Source: JANXQE01 sp035651635 (lineage in GTDB: Bacteria > Verrucomicrobiota > Verrucomicrobiia > Limisphaerales > UBA8199). Taken from it: a stretch of 16,494 nt of DNA. Every line of letters begins with the position of its first letter. Position 1 is the first letter of the stretch. The translations under genes were made by a program, and so were the position numbers. Shown piece after piece: positions 7,225 through 13,727 of the stretch. Below the pieces are notes generated by a model. It made no database searches. It saw only the letters and a list, made by a program, of their open reading frames with translations, and was not told the DNA's origin. The DNA is taken from the NCBI GenBank assembly GCA_035651635.1, contig DASRFK010000189.1, forward strand, positions 1 to 16,494, read 5' to 3'.

Positions 7225-8490
7225 ATGCCCAAGAGCAAGGATTCGCCTTTGTCAGCGGCCGCTTCTGGAGGCGCCGCAGGCTCGAATACCGTGCGCCGGC
7301 TGCGCCTGAGAATCAGTGCGGCGGCGGAATCCACTTTGCGCTCGGGACATCCCTGGCTTTTTGCCGATAGCATTCGAGACCAAAACCGACCGGGCGAAGT
7401 GGGCGAGTTGGCCGTCATTTACGATCGCAAGGATCGTTTTCTGGCGATGGGGTTATTCGATCCAGGCTCACCCATTCGCGTCCGGATTTTACATGCCGGC
7501 AAACCTCGGAACGTGGATCGCGCCTTCTGGGGCGAACTCCTCGAGCAGGCGCTGATCAAACGAGATGGACTGTTTGATTCGCAAACGACCGGATTTCGCT
7601 GGATCAACGGGGAGAGCGATGGTTGGCCGGGACTGGTCCTGGATCGCTACGGCGGAACCTTGGTCCTCAAGATTTACACGCCCGCATGGCTGGCCTGGCT
7701 GCCGCAAATCCTCGAAGTCCTTTCCGAACGGCTGCAGCCGGATCGGATCGTTCTGCGGCTTAGTCGCAACTCGATCCCGATCGCCATCAATCGCTTTGCC
7801 AATTCGGACGGCCAAGTTGTGTCGGGTAAGCCCATCGTCGAAACCGTAACCTTTCTTGAGACCGGCTTATTTTTCGAAGCGGAGGTACTCCATGGGCAAA
7901 AGACCGGGTTCTTTCTGGACCAGCGCGAAAATCGCCGGAAGATCGAAACGATGTCCGCCAGCCGCTCGGTCCTCAATGCCTTCAGCTTCTCGGGCGGCTT
8001 TTCACTTTATGCCGCTCGCGGTGGCGCCCGGTCCGTGACCGATCTGGATATCAGTGCGCATGCCTTGGCGGCCGCGGAGCGGAATTTCACGCTAAACAAG
8101 ACAAATCGAATCATCAATGCGTGCATGCGGAAAAAAGTGCAAGCCGACGCCTTTGAATGGCTGGCGGCGAACCGTTCGCCGATGTTTGATATGGTGATTC
8201 TCGACCCACCTTCGCTGGCCAAACGCGAGACGGAACGCGAGCGGGCGGTGAGCGCTTACCGTCGTTTGGCCTTGCTCGGGCTGAAGCTCCTTAGGCCGCA
8301 GGGAGTGCTGCTTGCCTGTTCCTGTTCGGCTCACGTTTCTGAACAGGAGTTCTTTGAAACCGTGCGGGCCGCGGCCCGGACTACCGCCCGGCGTTACACG
8401 GAATTAGCCCGGACAACTCACGCTCCGGACCATCCGGCGACGATCCCGGAAGCCAAATATCTTAAGGCGATGTACCTGACGGTGCCGTGA
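7225..8490 (+). CDS. Class I SAM-dependent rRNA methyltransferase, RlmI/COG1092 type
   Basis: This is a 421-residue protein with the layout of the RlmI group, which methylates cytosine-5 in 23S rRNA (C1962 in E. coli). The N-terminal PUA-like domain starts around residue 26 with LRLRISAAAESTLRSGHPWLF. A linker domain follows, then the Rossmann methyltransferase. The hallmark KTGFFLDQRENR is at 226-237, the SAM-binding region NAFSFSGGFSLYAARGG at 251-267, LDPPSLAK at 326-333, and ACSCSAH at 364-370 with the expected catalytic Cys. The exact target base is inferred from the family. The start is uncertain. ATG 7225 leaves 67 bp to the divergent SDR start. ATG 7156 has a better Shine-Dalgarno (AGGA, 5-base spacing) but would overlap the SDR start codon and add 23 residues that do not look conserved. 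Confidence 0.9.
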   Translation: MPKSKDSPLSAAASGGAAGSNTVRRLRLRISAAAESTLRSGHPWLFADSIRDQNRPGEVGELAVIYDRKDRFLAMGLFDPGSPIRVRILHAGKPRNVDRAFWGELLEQALIKRDGLFDSQTTGFRWINGESDGWPGLVLDRYGGTLVLKIYTPAWLAWLPQILEVLSERLQPDRIVLRLSRNSIPIAINRFANSDGQVVSGKPIVETVTFLETGLFFEAEVLHGQKTGFFLDQRENRRKIETMSASRSVLNAFSFSGGFSLYAARGGARSVTDLDISAHALAAAERNFTLNKTNRIINACMRKKVQADAFEWLAANRSPMFDMVILDPPSLAKRETERERAVSAYRRLALLGLKLLRPQGVLLACSCSAHVSEQEFFETVRAAARTTARRYTELARTTHAPDHPATIPEAKYLKAMYLTVP

Positions 8491-8503
8491 GATTGGATTG
8501 GAG

Positions 8504-8524
8504 TTATTAACAGGATTATTGACA
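8504..8524 (+). promoter_or_regulatory. Pair of DnaA-box-like 9-mers (left pair)
   Basis: TTATTAACA (8504-8512) and TTATTGACA (8516-8524) lie 12 bp apart in the same orientation. Each differs at one position, the sixth base, from the DnaA-box consensus TTATNCACA. Binding by DnaA is inferred from motif match only. Confidence 0.35.
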
Positions 8525-8662
8525 AGCTGGTCGGGGGTGGACAAAGCGGGAGCCATTTCTTGTTCCATGCCAAACAATAACTGTAATGCCTTGCGAAAAG
8601 TCAGGGTGCGCCCATGCCCTGCGGCAGGCCCGAGCTGCAAGTAAAGATCTGAATTCAAAAGC

Positions 8663-8682
8663 TTATTCACTGCTTATTCACA
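8663..8682 (+). promoter_or_regulatory. Pair of DnaA-box-like 9-mers (right pair)
   Basis: TTATTCACT (8663-8671, one mismatch) and TTATTCACA (8674-8682, exact match to TTATNCACA) are in the same orientation 11 bp apart, close to one helical turn. They lie in a locally AT-rich patch. The role is inferred from motif match and spacing. Confidence 0.4.
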
Positions 8683-8953
8683 ATCGGGCCCGTAGCGAGC
8701 AGTTTGCCCCTGGGTTCATCCCGCGCGCCTCAGCACGAGGCGGAGCGGGCGCAGCAATTTGTTTTGACTCTGAACAACGGACCAACCCGCGAGAAGCCGA
8801 CCGGGTCGGCCAGACGATCGCCAGAGTTTCTCACCTTGCGGAGAAACAGGAAAGCTATTGCTTATGATGCAGCGCGGCGAGACGGGCGGAGTGATTGGGG
8901 CTTGCCACGGGTTATGCCGCTGGTCATATTGCGCGGCAACACTAAATAATTTT

Positions 8954-9187
8954 ATGGCTGACGTCGCAAATAAATATCCTGAAAACGTGGGCGGCAAGTA
9001 TTACGTAGATAATCAATGCATCGATTGCGATCTGTGCCGCGAGACCGCCCCCGACAATTTTAAGCGCAACGAAGATGGCGGCTATTCTTTCGTTTACAAA
9101 CAGCCCGAATCGCCCGAAGAAGAGGCTCGCTGCAAGGAAGCCAAAGAAGGCTGCCCGGTGGAAGCGATTGGCGATAATGGCGCGTAG
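8954..9187 (+). CDS. Small ferredoxin with one [4Fe-4S] cluster
   Basis: This 77-residue cytoplasmic electron carrier begins MADVANKYPENVGGKYYVDN. The cluster ligands are CIDCDLC (C-x2-C-x2-C, residues about 22-28) and the Cys of GCPVEAIG near the C-terminus. A fifth Cys in EEARCKEA replaces no known ligand. The spacing fits single-cluster ferredoxins, and the sequence resembles, from memory, a short ferredoxin common in Verrucomicrobiota. The frame extends upstream to 8858, but the conserved part begins at ATG 8954. No Shine-Dalgarno precedes it (the leader is TAAATAATTTT), so initiation may be leaderless or weak. The gene is followed 28 bp later by a strong terminator, so it is probably transcribed alone. 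The redox partner is unknown. Confidence 0.92.
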   Translation: MADVANKYPENVGGKYYVDNQCIDCDLCRETAPDNFKRNEDGGYSFVYKQPESPEEEARCKEAKEGCPVEAIGDNGA

Positions 9188-9215
9188 CCAGCCAGCGCAA
9201 GCGGTATGAATTTTG

Positions 9216-9243
9216 CCCGCAGCCCAAAGCTGCGGGTTTTTTA
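9216..9243 (+). terminator. Intrinsic terminator of the ferredoxin gene
   Basis: A perfect 8-bp stem CCCGCAGC / GCTGCGGG (9216-9223 and 9229-9236) with a 5-base loop is followed by six T residues. It directly abuts the cinA stop codon on the other strand. Read from the minus strand the hairpin lacks a T tract, so it mainly serves the ferredoxin. Confidence 0.92.
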
Positions 9244-10506
9244 TTGCGCCGGCGGCAAGTTGCGTCGCAACAAATCGAGTGCCTGCTGCGCCGTCACCTG
9301 CTTGAAAGTTTCACGATCGAAGGGATTGAACATACGCTCCACGATCGTCTTCTCCGGACCAGCCAGTCCGATAAACACCGTGCCGACTGGCTTGGCCTCC
9401 GAACCACCACCGGGCCCCGCGATGCCGGTGACTGACAACGCGTAACGGGCTCCCGTTTGGTTGCAAGCGCCCTCTGCCATCTCACGAGCTACGGCTTCGC
9501 TGACCGCGCCGTTCGCTTCTAATGTCTGCTCCCGAACCCCGAGAAACTTGTGCTTGGCCGCATTGCTGTAAGTGACTAATCCCGCCAAAAATATAGCGGA
9601 AGCCCCAGGTACGTTCGTTAAGCGGTTGGCGATGCAGCCGCCGGTGCAGGACTCGGCTACAGCCAAGGTCAGTTTTCGTGCGGTTAATAACTCGACGATG
9701 GTGGCTTCGATTTCCTCTTCGCCATCGCTGTAGAGGAATTTCCCAAGCTGCTTCTGAACGATGGCCGCGGCTTCAGCAACAATTCCTTCGGCATTCGTAT
9801 TGTGCGCCGCCAACCGTACATCCACCTGGCCCGGGCGCGCGCAGTAACCGATTTGCAATCCACGCGCGACCAATGGGTCAAGCGGCCCGCTGACCCGTTC
9901 CTCGACGACGGATTCGCCCAGGCCGGTCGCGCGCAAGGTACGGCAAACGAACGGCGCGTCCAGCGGCAAAAACTGACGTAACAGTGGAACGACCGCATCC
10001 TTGAACATCGGTCGAAGCTCGCGGGGTGGTCCAGGCAGCATGATGAGCCAGCTGCCCTTTCCGGGTCGAAAAAGATCTGGACCCACTTCCAGCGCCAGGC
10101 CCGGCGCCGTGCCGTTGGGATTGGACAGCACCACCGCGCCTTCCGGGACCAGGGCCTGCACCCGAGTCCGCTCGGGCATGCGCCGCTGGCGCACGGTGAA
10201 AAATTGCGAGATGTGGGCGAGCACCTCGGCATTCTCGCGCAGTTCTCGCCCGAGCATCTGAGCAATCAAGTCGCGCGTGAGGTCATCCGAGGTTGGGCCA
10301 AGCCCGCCCGTGGTGATGACCAGGTCCGCCCGGCTGAGCGACTCGCGTACGGCCAGTTGGATATCGGCGCCCGTGTCAGGAACGGCGACCTGGCGTGAAA
10401 CCACGTAACCGAGGTCTGCGAGTTGGCGGCAGAGCCATTGTTGATGGGTGTTGAGCACCCGCCCGAGCATCAGTTCGCTGCCGGTGTTAACCAACTCGAT
10501 AATCAT
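9241..10506 (-). CDS. cinA: CinA family protein (nicotinamide-nucleotide amidohydrolase)
   Basis: This 421-residue protein has both CinA domains. The N-terminal molybdopterin-binding-like domain (COG1058, linked in the literature to ADP-ribose pyrophosphatase activity) shows NTGSELMLGRVLNT at 7-20 and TGGLGPTSDD at 66-75. The C-terminal PncC-type domain, which deamidates nicotinamide mononucleotide in NAD recycling, shows AESCTGG at 284-290 with the expected Ser nucleophile, and TGIAGPGGGSEAKPVGTVFIG at 360-380. The length matches full-length CinA. The frame is open upstream to 10596, but I start at the ATG at 10504-10506, where similarity begins; the upstream part crosses the 10-bp tandem repeat. 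No clear Shine-Dalgarno is seen. It is divergent from the fur-family gene, with no competence genes or recA adjacent. Confidence 0.95.
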   Translation of the reverse strand: MIIELVNTGSELMLGRVLNTHQQWLCRQLADLGYVVSRQVAVPDTGADIQLAVRESLSRADLVITTGGLGPTSDDLTRDLIAQMLGRELRENAEVLAHISQFFTVRQRRMPERTRVQALVPEGAVVLSNPNGTAPGLALEVGPDLFRPGKGSWLIMLPGPPRELRPMFKDAVVPLLRQFLPLDAPFVCRTLRATGLGESVVEERVSGPLDPLVARGLQIGYCARPGQVDVRLAAHNTNAEGIVAEAAAIVQKQLGKFLYSDGEEEIEATIVELLTARKLTLAVAESCTGGCIANRLTNVPGASAIFLAGLVTYSNAAKHKFLGVREQTLEANGAVSEAVAREMAEGACNQTGARYALSVTGIAGPGGGSEAKPVGTVFIGLAGPEKTIVERMFNPFDRETFKQVTAQQALDLLRRNLPPAQ

Positions 10507-10560
10507 GGGCGCGAGTTTCCGGTTGGCAACCGCGAGTTGCAAGCCCTCAATGAAATCAAC

Positions 10561-10588
10561 CGCGAATGAACGCGAATGAACGCGAATG
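10561..10588. repeat. 10-bp tandem repeat, 2.8 copies
   Basis: CGCGAATGAA is repeated head to tail at 10561-10570 and 10571-10580, with a partial third copy CGCGAATG to 10588. It lies between the divergent cinA and fur-family genes, upstream of both start codons chosen here. It could be a slippage product or a member of an interspersed repeat family. Confidence 0.8.
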
Positions 10589-10628
10589 GGACGCAAAATC
10601 AGATGGGTCCGAGTGTTCTCCCGGGACG

Positions 10629-10658
10629 TTGACTTGCAGGGACATCAAAACTTATACT
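10629..10658 (+). promoter_or_regulatory. Sigma-70-type promoter of the fur-family gene, predicted leaderless
   Basis: TTGACT (-35, 10629-10634) and TATACT (-10, 10653-10658) are separated by 18 bp, each with one mismatch to consensus. Initiation about 7 bases after the -10 falls on or next to the A of the ATG at 10665. No Shine-Dalgarno is present before that ATG. The mRNA is therefore predicted to have no 5' leader. Confidence 0.65.
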
Positions 10659-10664
10659 GCCAGC

Positions 10665-11138
10665 ATGGCAGATCGAGGCAGCAAGTGCCCCAAGCAGCGG
10701 TTCATGGATTTTCTGGCAGGAAAACGGTTGCGCCTGACCTCGCAGCGGCGCACCATTATCGACACCGCTTTCAGCACCAGCCAGCATTTTACGGCGGAAC
10801 AATTGCTTGCCTGGTCCCAGCGCCGCGACAAGTCGGTTTCTCGCGCTACCGTTTACCGCACCTTACCCCTGTTGACCGAAAGTGGGTTGGTCCGGGAAAT
10901 GGATTTTGGCAAGGATTACAAATTTTACGATCCAAATTACGCGGAGCATCCCCACCACAATCACATTATCTGCCAGGACTGCGACAAAATCGTCGAGTTC
11001 GAAAGCGAGAAGCTTAAGCGTCTGGAAAGCGAAATCACTCAGCAGCTGGGGTTCGCCGCGCAGTCCTATCGCCTGCAAATCTCCGCTCGTTGCGAAGAAC
11101 TCAAGACCCGCGGCACTTGCGCGAAGAAAGATGACTAG
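10665..11138 (+). CDS. Fur-family metal-responsive transcriptional regulator
   Basis: This 157-residue repressor-type protein has a winged-helix DNA-binding domain (about 18-80, with RLRLTSQRRTIIDTAF and the recognition segment VSRATVYRTLPLL) and a metal-binding dimerisation domain. HPHHNHIICQDC at 95-106 carries the His cluster and the first CxxC (C103, C106). The second Cys pair is unusual: C143 and C152 are separated by eight residues instead of two to four. The sequence does not decide between iron (Fur), peroxide (PerR) and zinc (Zur) sensing. ATG 10665 is chosen because the promoter places the transcript start there; the open frame runs 99 bp further upstream through the promoter and repeat. 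A 91-bp tandem duplication follows the stop. Confidence 0.92.
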   Translation: MADRGSKCPKQRFMDFLAGKRLRLTSQRRTIIDTAFSTSQHFTAEQLLAWSQRRDKSVSRATVYRTLPLLTESGLVREMDFGKDYKFYDPNYAEHPHHNHIICQDCDKIVEFESEKLKRLESEITQQLGFAAQSYRLQISARCEELKTRGTCAKKDD

Positions 11139-11182
11139 CGAGGCGAGCGTTCCAGACACCAATCTCAGCTACGGCCAAATCC

Positions 11183-11363
11183 GGATAGACACGAATTTCA
11201 CTAATTGCCACAAAAGTTTTGAGCGGGACACCAATTTCCCCACTTACCACAAATCCTTTTTGAAAAGCCTTTGGGATAGACACGAATTTCACTGATTGCC
11301 ACAAAGTTTTGAGCGGGACACCAATTTCCCACTACCACAAAATCCTTTTTGAAAAGCCTTTGG
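11183..11363. repeat. Tandem duplication of a 91-bp unit with internal sub-repeats
   Basis: Copy 1 is 11183-11273 and copy 2 is 11274-11363, head to tail. They differ by one substitution and a few single-base indels. Each starts GGATAGACACGAATTTCACT and ends CCTTTTTGAAAAGCCTTTG. Each unit itself contains two related sub-motifs, GACACGAATTTC and GACACCAATTTC, so the motif recurs at 11188, 11227, 11279 and 11317. The array fills most of the 241-bp gap between the fur-family gene and sua5. No open frame of note is present. It may act on transcription or be a member of a dispersed repeat family. Confidence 0.9.
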
Positions 11364-11379
11364 CCAGTCTCAGGCGCCT

Positions 11380-12405
11380 ATGGAAAAATCGTCTCAGAGT
11401 GGGGCGGAGATTCTGCCGACCGACACCTCGGAGTTGTTCGAAGCGGCGGTTCGGCGGGCGACTGATTTGCTACGAGCCGGGCAGGTGGTTGCCCTTCCCA
11501 CTGAGACGGTGTATGGCTTGGCGGCGAACGCTCTGGATCCTCAGGCCGTAGCCCGGGTTTTCGAGGTCAAAGGCCGGCCGGCGAACAACCCGATTATCGC
11601 GCACGTCGCTACCCTCGAGATGGCGAGGCGCTGTGCCAGCCACTGGCCCGGTCTTGCGGATAAGTTAGCGCAAGCGTTCTGGCCTGGGCCGCTCACGCTG
11701 GTGGTTCCCCGCGCCGCTTTGATTCCGGATATCTTAACCGCGGGCGGTCCGACGGTGGGGATCCGCTGGCCCAGCCACCCTTTCATTCAAGCGGTCATTC
11801 AACGGTGCGGGTTTCCGCTGGCCGCTCCCAGCGCCAATCTGTCCAACCGGGTTTCTCCGACCAACGCCGGTCATGTGCTGAAGCAACTTGGCCGCAAGAT
11901 CCCTTTAATAGTGGACGGCGGTCAAGCCCAGGTCGGCATAGAATCGACTGTATTGGATGTGTCGGTTCAACCGCCGCGCGTGCTCAGGCCTGGAATGATC
12001 CATGACGAGGCGTTGCTGACCGTCACCGGCGAACTGGAGGTGGGTTCAGCAGCAAAAGGCGGGACCCTCAAAAGCCCCGGCATGCTTCTGAAGCATTATG
12101 CGCCGCGCGCACGACTCGTGCTGGCACGGTGGCAGCATGACGGCGATCTCGAGAGCCAGGCCAGGCAACTGGGGACGTCGCTTCGCAAAATTCACATTAT
12201 CGCCCACACGCACATTCCTTCGACCCAGGAATTCGCCAGCGTGAATGTCATCCCCCACGATCCGGAAGCCTTCGCACGGGCAATTTACGCCCAGTTGCAT
12301 GAGTGCGACGACGCCGGCGCTGAGGTCGTGATGGTCGAGTCGCTGCCTGATGAAGCTCGATGGAAGGCTGTAGCCGATCGCCTTAATCGGGCGGCAAGCA
12401 CCTGA
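11380..12405 (+). CDS. L-threonylcarbamoyladenylate synthase, Sua5 type
   Basis: This enzyme makes threonylcarbamoyl-AMP from Thr, bicarbonate and ATP, the first step of the t6A37 modification of tRNAs reading ANN codons. In 341 residues the catalytic YrdC-like domain shows ALPTETVYGLAANALD at 38-53, KGRPANNPII at 64-73, PSANLSNRVSPTNAGHV at 150-166, ESTVLDV at 188-194 and VLRPG at 201-205. The linker GMLLKHYAPRARL at 234-246 and a C-terminal Rossmann-like domain show that it is the long Sua5 form rather than the short TsaC form. The partner enzymes TsaB, TsaD and TsaE are not in the window. The Shine-Dalgarno before ATG 11380 is weak. The gene starts 17 bp after the 91-bp repeat array and converges with the flippase gene. 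Confidence 0.95.
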   Translation: MEKSSQSGAEILPTDTSELFEAAVRRATDLLRAGQVVALPTETVYGLAANALDPQAVARVFEVKGRPANNPIIAHVATLEMARRCASHWPGLADKLAQAFWPGPLTLVVPRAALIPDILTAGGPTVGIRWPSHPFIQAVIQRCGFPLAAPSANLSNRVSPTNAGHVLKQLGRKIPLIVDGGQAQVGIESTVLDVSVQPPRVLRPGMIHDEALLTVTGELEVGSAAKGGTLKSPGMLLKHYAPRARLVLARWQHDGDLESQARQLGTSLRKIHIIAHTHIPSTQEFASVNVIPHDPEAFARAIYAQLHECDDAGAEVVMVESLPDEARWKAVADRLNRAAST

Positions 12406-12406
12406 A

Positions 12407-12425
12407 CTGAAGATCGGTCTTTCAG
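12407..12425. terminator. Possible weak bidirectional terminator hairpin
   Basis: CTGAAGA (12407-12413) pairs with TCTTTCAG (12418-12425) around the loop TCGG, with one bulged T. It sits in the 16-bp gap between two convergent stop codons and reaches into the flippase stop. There is no long T tract, so termination is uncertain. Confidence 0.3.
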
Positions 12426-13708
12426 CCGGCGCGAACTGGGTGTTGCTTGTCGCCCCAGGTAAACCAGGCGCATGCCGCCAGGAACAGCAGGTTAAACACG
12501 CCAACAGTTTGGAGGACCACCACCAGACTATGGAACCTTTGGTTAACGTAGACCATGGTTACGGCATAGCCGATGGACAAAAGGAACGTGACCGGGACCA
12601 CTTTGAACTGCGATCGGGCGAGCAGATTATTAACCAGCACATTGGCCAGCGCCAGCGGAACCATGGCCAGGGCGTACCATGGCAATACCGGGCCGGCGAC
12701 CTGCACGAAATCTTTGCCCCACAGCAGCGCGATGACGAATCGGCCGAGGAGAGCCAAGCCCGCTGCCCCCCCGATCGCCAGCACGGCCGTGCCGAGCAGG
12801 ACCATTCCCATGATGTCCGTCTTCTCGGATTTGGCCGAGCTATGGACGATGCGCGGGAACATCACTGTCGCCAGCGGACCGACCAGCCAGATGAGCGCAC
12901 GCGAGAGCGTGCCAGCGCTGCCATAAGCCCCCGTGGCTGAGCCAGTGAAATAGTGCTTCACGAAGAGAGTGTCGCCGGTGAAAAGGAATTGAACAAAGAT
13001 GAAGCCGAACAACAGCGGAATGATCTGTCGCAAGACACCGCTCCAGACAAAAGTCCGGGGGGGCCGAAGCCAAAGTTGGCGCGTCTGCCAAACGCCAATC
13101 AACAATCCCAGGACAGCGCCCGCGAGCACCCCGATCATCATGCCAGAGGCGCCCAGGTGCAAAACCAGAACCGCCACCGCAGCCGCACCCAAACGCCCAA
13201 TGCCGCCGCTCATCATGCTCCAGCCCAACCACAGAAAATTCTGCTGGCCCTGCAAAATGCCCATGAAGACCGGCGCCCAAATGGTCACGAGCAAAATGGG
13301 CATCGTGATCCATAAGGCGACCGGATCAGACACTCCCCAAAACGAGAGAATTGATTGCTGAAGCGCGAGCACCGCCAGGCAGAGCAACACCCAAATTCCC
13401 AGGCTTCCGAGGCAAATAAAACGAACCAGGGCCGCTAGCTCCCGTTCGCCGCCGGTGGCGAGGGCCTTGGCGGTCTGCTGCGCAAATACCATCTGCAGCG
13501 GGATCGCCGGCACCAGCATAACTGCCGTCAACAAGGTTATGAACAATCCGTACGCCGAAGTGCCGATCCGGTTGGCCAGGAAGTGCACCGCCCACATCAG
13601 GAGCCCGCCCGCGATGTTGGCGATCATCAGCCAGCCGCTCTGGCGGAAAAATGTGGATTTATGCGCCGCTGCGGACGGGGGTGCGAGTTCGACTTTCTCT
13701 GCTAGCAT
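12422..13708 (-). CDS. Polytopic membrane protein, MOP/oligosaccharide-flippase family
   Basis: This 428-residue inner-membrane protein has about twelve hydrophobic segments, from GWLMIANIAGGLLMWAVHFL near residue 25 to VFNLLFLAACAWFTW near 415, and a short cytoplasmic-type N-terminus. The layout, with paired helices and the segment SAYGLFITLLTAVMLVPAIP, fits the flippase-like branch of the MATE/MOP superfamily (Wzx/polysaccharide-biosynthesis type). Members move lipid-linked sugars or similar cargo across the membrane. No glycosyltransferase is adjacent, so the cargo cannot be guessed. The gene starts 19 bp after the M20 peptidase stop, so it is probably the last gene of that transcription unit. 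No purine-rich Shine-Dalgarno is seen. The family is likely; a drug or metabolite exporter of the same superfamily is possible. Confidence 0.82.
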   Translation of the reverse strand: MLAEKVELAPPSAAAHKSTFFRQSGWLMIANIAGGLLMWAVHFLANRIGTSAYGLFITLLTAVMLVPAIPLQMVFAQQTAKALATGGERELAALVRFICLGSLGIWVLLCLAVLALQQSILSFWGVSDPVALWITMPILLVTIWAPVFMGILQGQQNFLWLGWSMMSGGIGRLGAAAVAVLVLHLGASGMMIGVLAGAVLGLLIGVWQTRQLWLRPPRTFVWSGVLRQIIPLLFGFIFVQFLFTGDTLFVKHYFTGSATGAYGSAGTLSRALIWLVGPLATVMFPRIVHSSAKSEKTDIMGMVLLGTAVLAIGGAAGLALLGRFVIALLWGKDFVQVAGPVLPWYALAMVPLALANVLVNNLLARSQFKVVPVTFLLSIGYAVTMVYVNQRFHSLVVVLQTVGVFNLLFLAACAWFTWGDKQHPVRAG

Positions 13709-13727
13709 GGAGGCAAACGTGCCGGGT

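Larger units (their letters stand above)
8491..8953. other. 463-bp stretch without a convincing gene
   Basis: This gap lies between the methyltransferase stop and the ferredoxin start. The only open frames are short and look unlike proteins. One minus-strand frame of 88 codons starts at a GTG at 8670 and overlaps the methyltransferase tail (VNKLLNSDLYLQL...); I do not recognise it and do not call it. The stretch contains two pairs of DnaA-box-like 9-mers. I find no tRNA, SRP RNA signature or riboswitch. A weak promoter-like pair for the ferredoxin, TGGTCA (8921-8926) and TAAATA (8943-8948), lies at the right end. Confidence 0.6.

Noticed and set aside
8646..8664. AGATCT, GAATTC and AAGCTT sites clustered within about 20 bp, like a cloning linker
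   Set aside because: There is no vector sequence on either side, and the patch blends into the AT-rich surroundings. Chance is more likely than an artefact.
8404..8670. An 88-codon minus-strand frame starting with GTG across the methyltransferase end and the gene-free stretch
   Set aside because: It has no recognised domain, overlaps the methyltransferase coding end and has no Shine-Dalgarno; the DnaA-box-like sites explain part of its sequence.
8703..8735. GGGTTCATCCC, somewhat like a tRNA T-arm
   Set aside because: The loop is too short, and there is no acceptor stem, anticodon arm or CCA end around it.
9216..9243. The ferredoxin terminator read as a terminator for cinA as well
   Set aside because: On the minus strand the hairpin is followed by CAAAATTC, not a T tract, so it does not meet the pattern in that direction.
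11183..11363. The duplicated units as a CRISPR array
   Set aside because: The two units adjoin directly with no unique spacers, and no cas gene is present.
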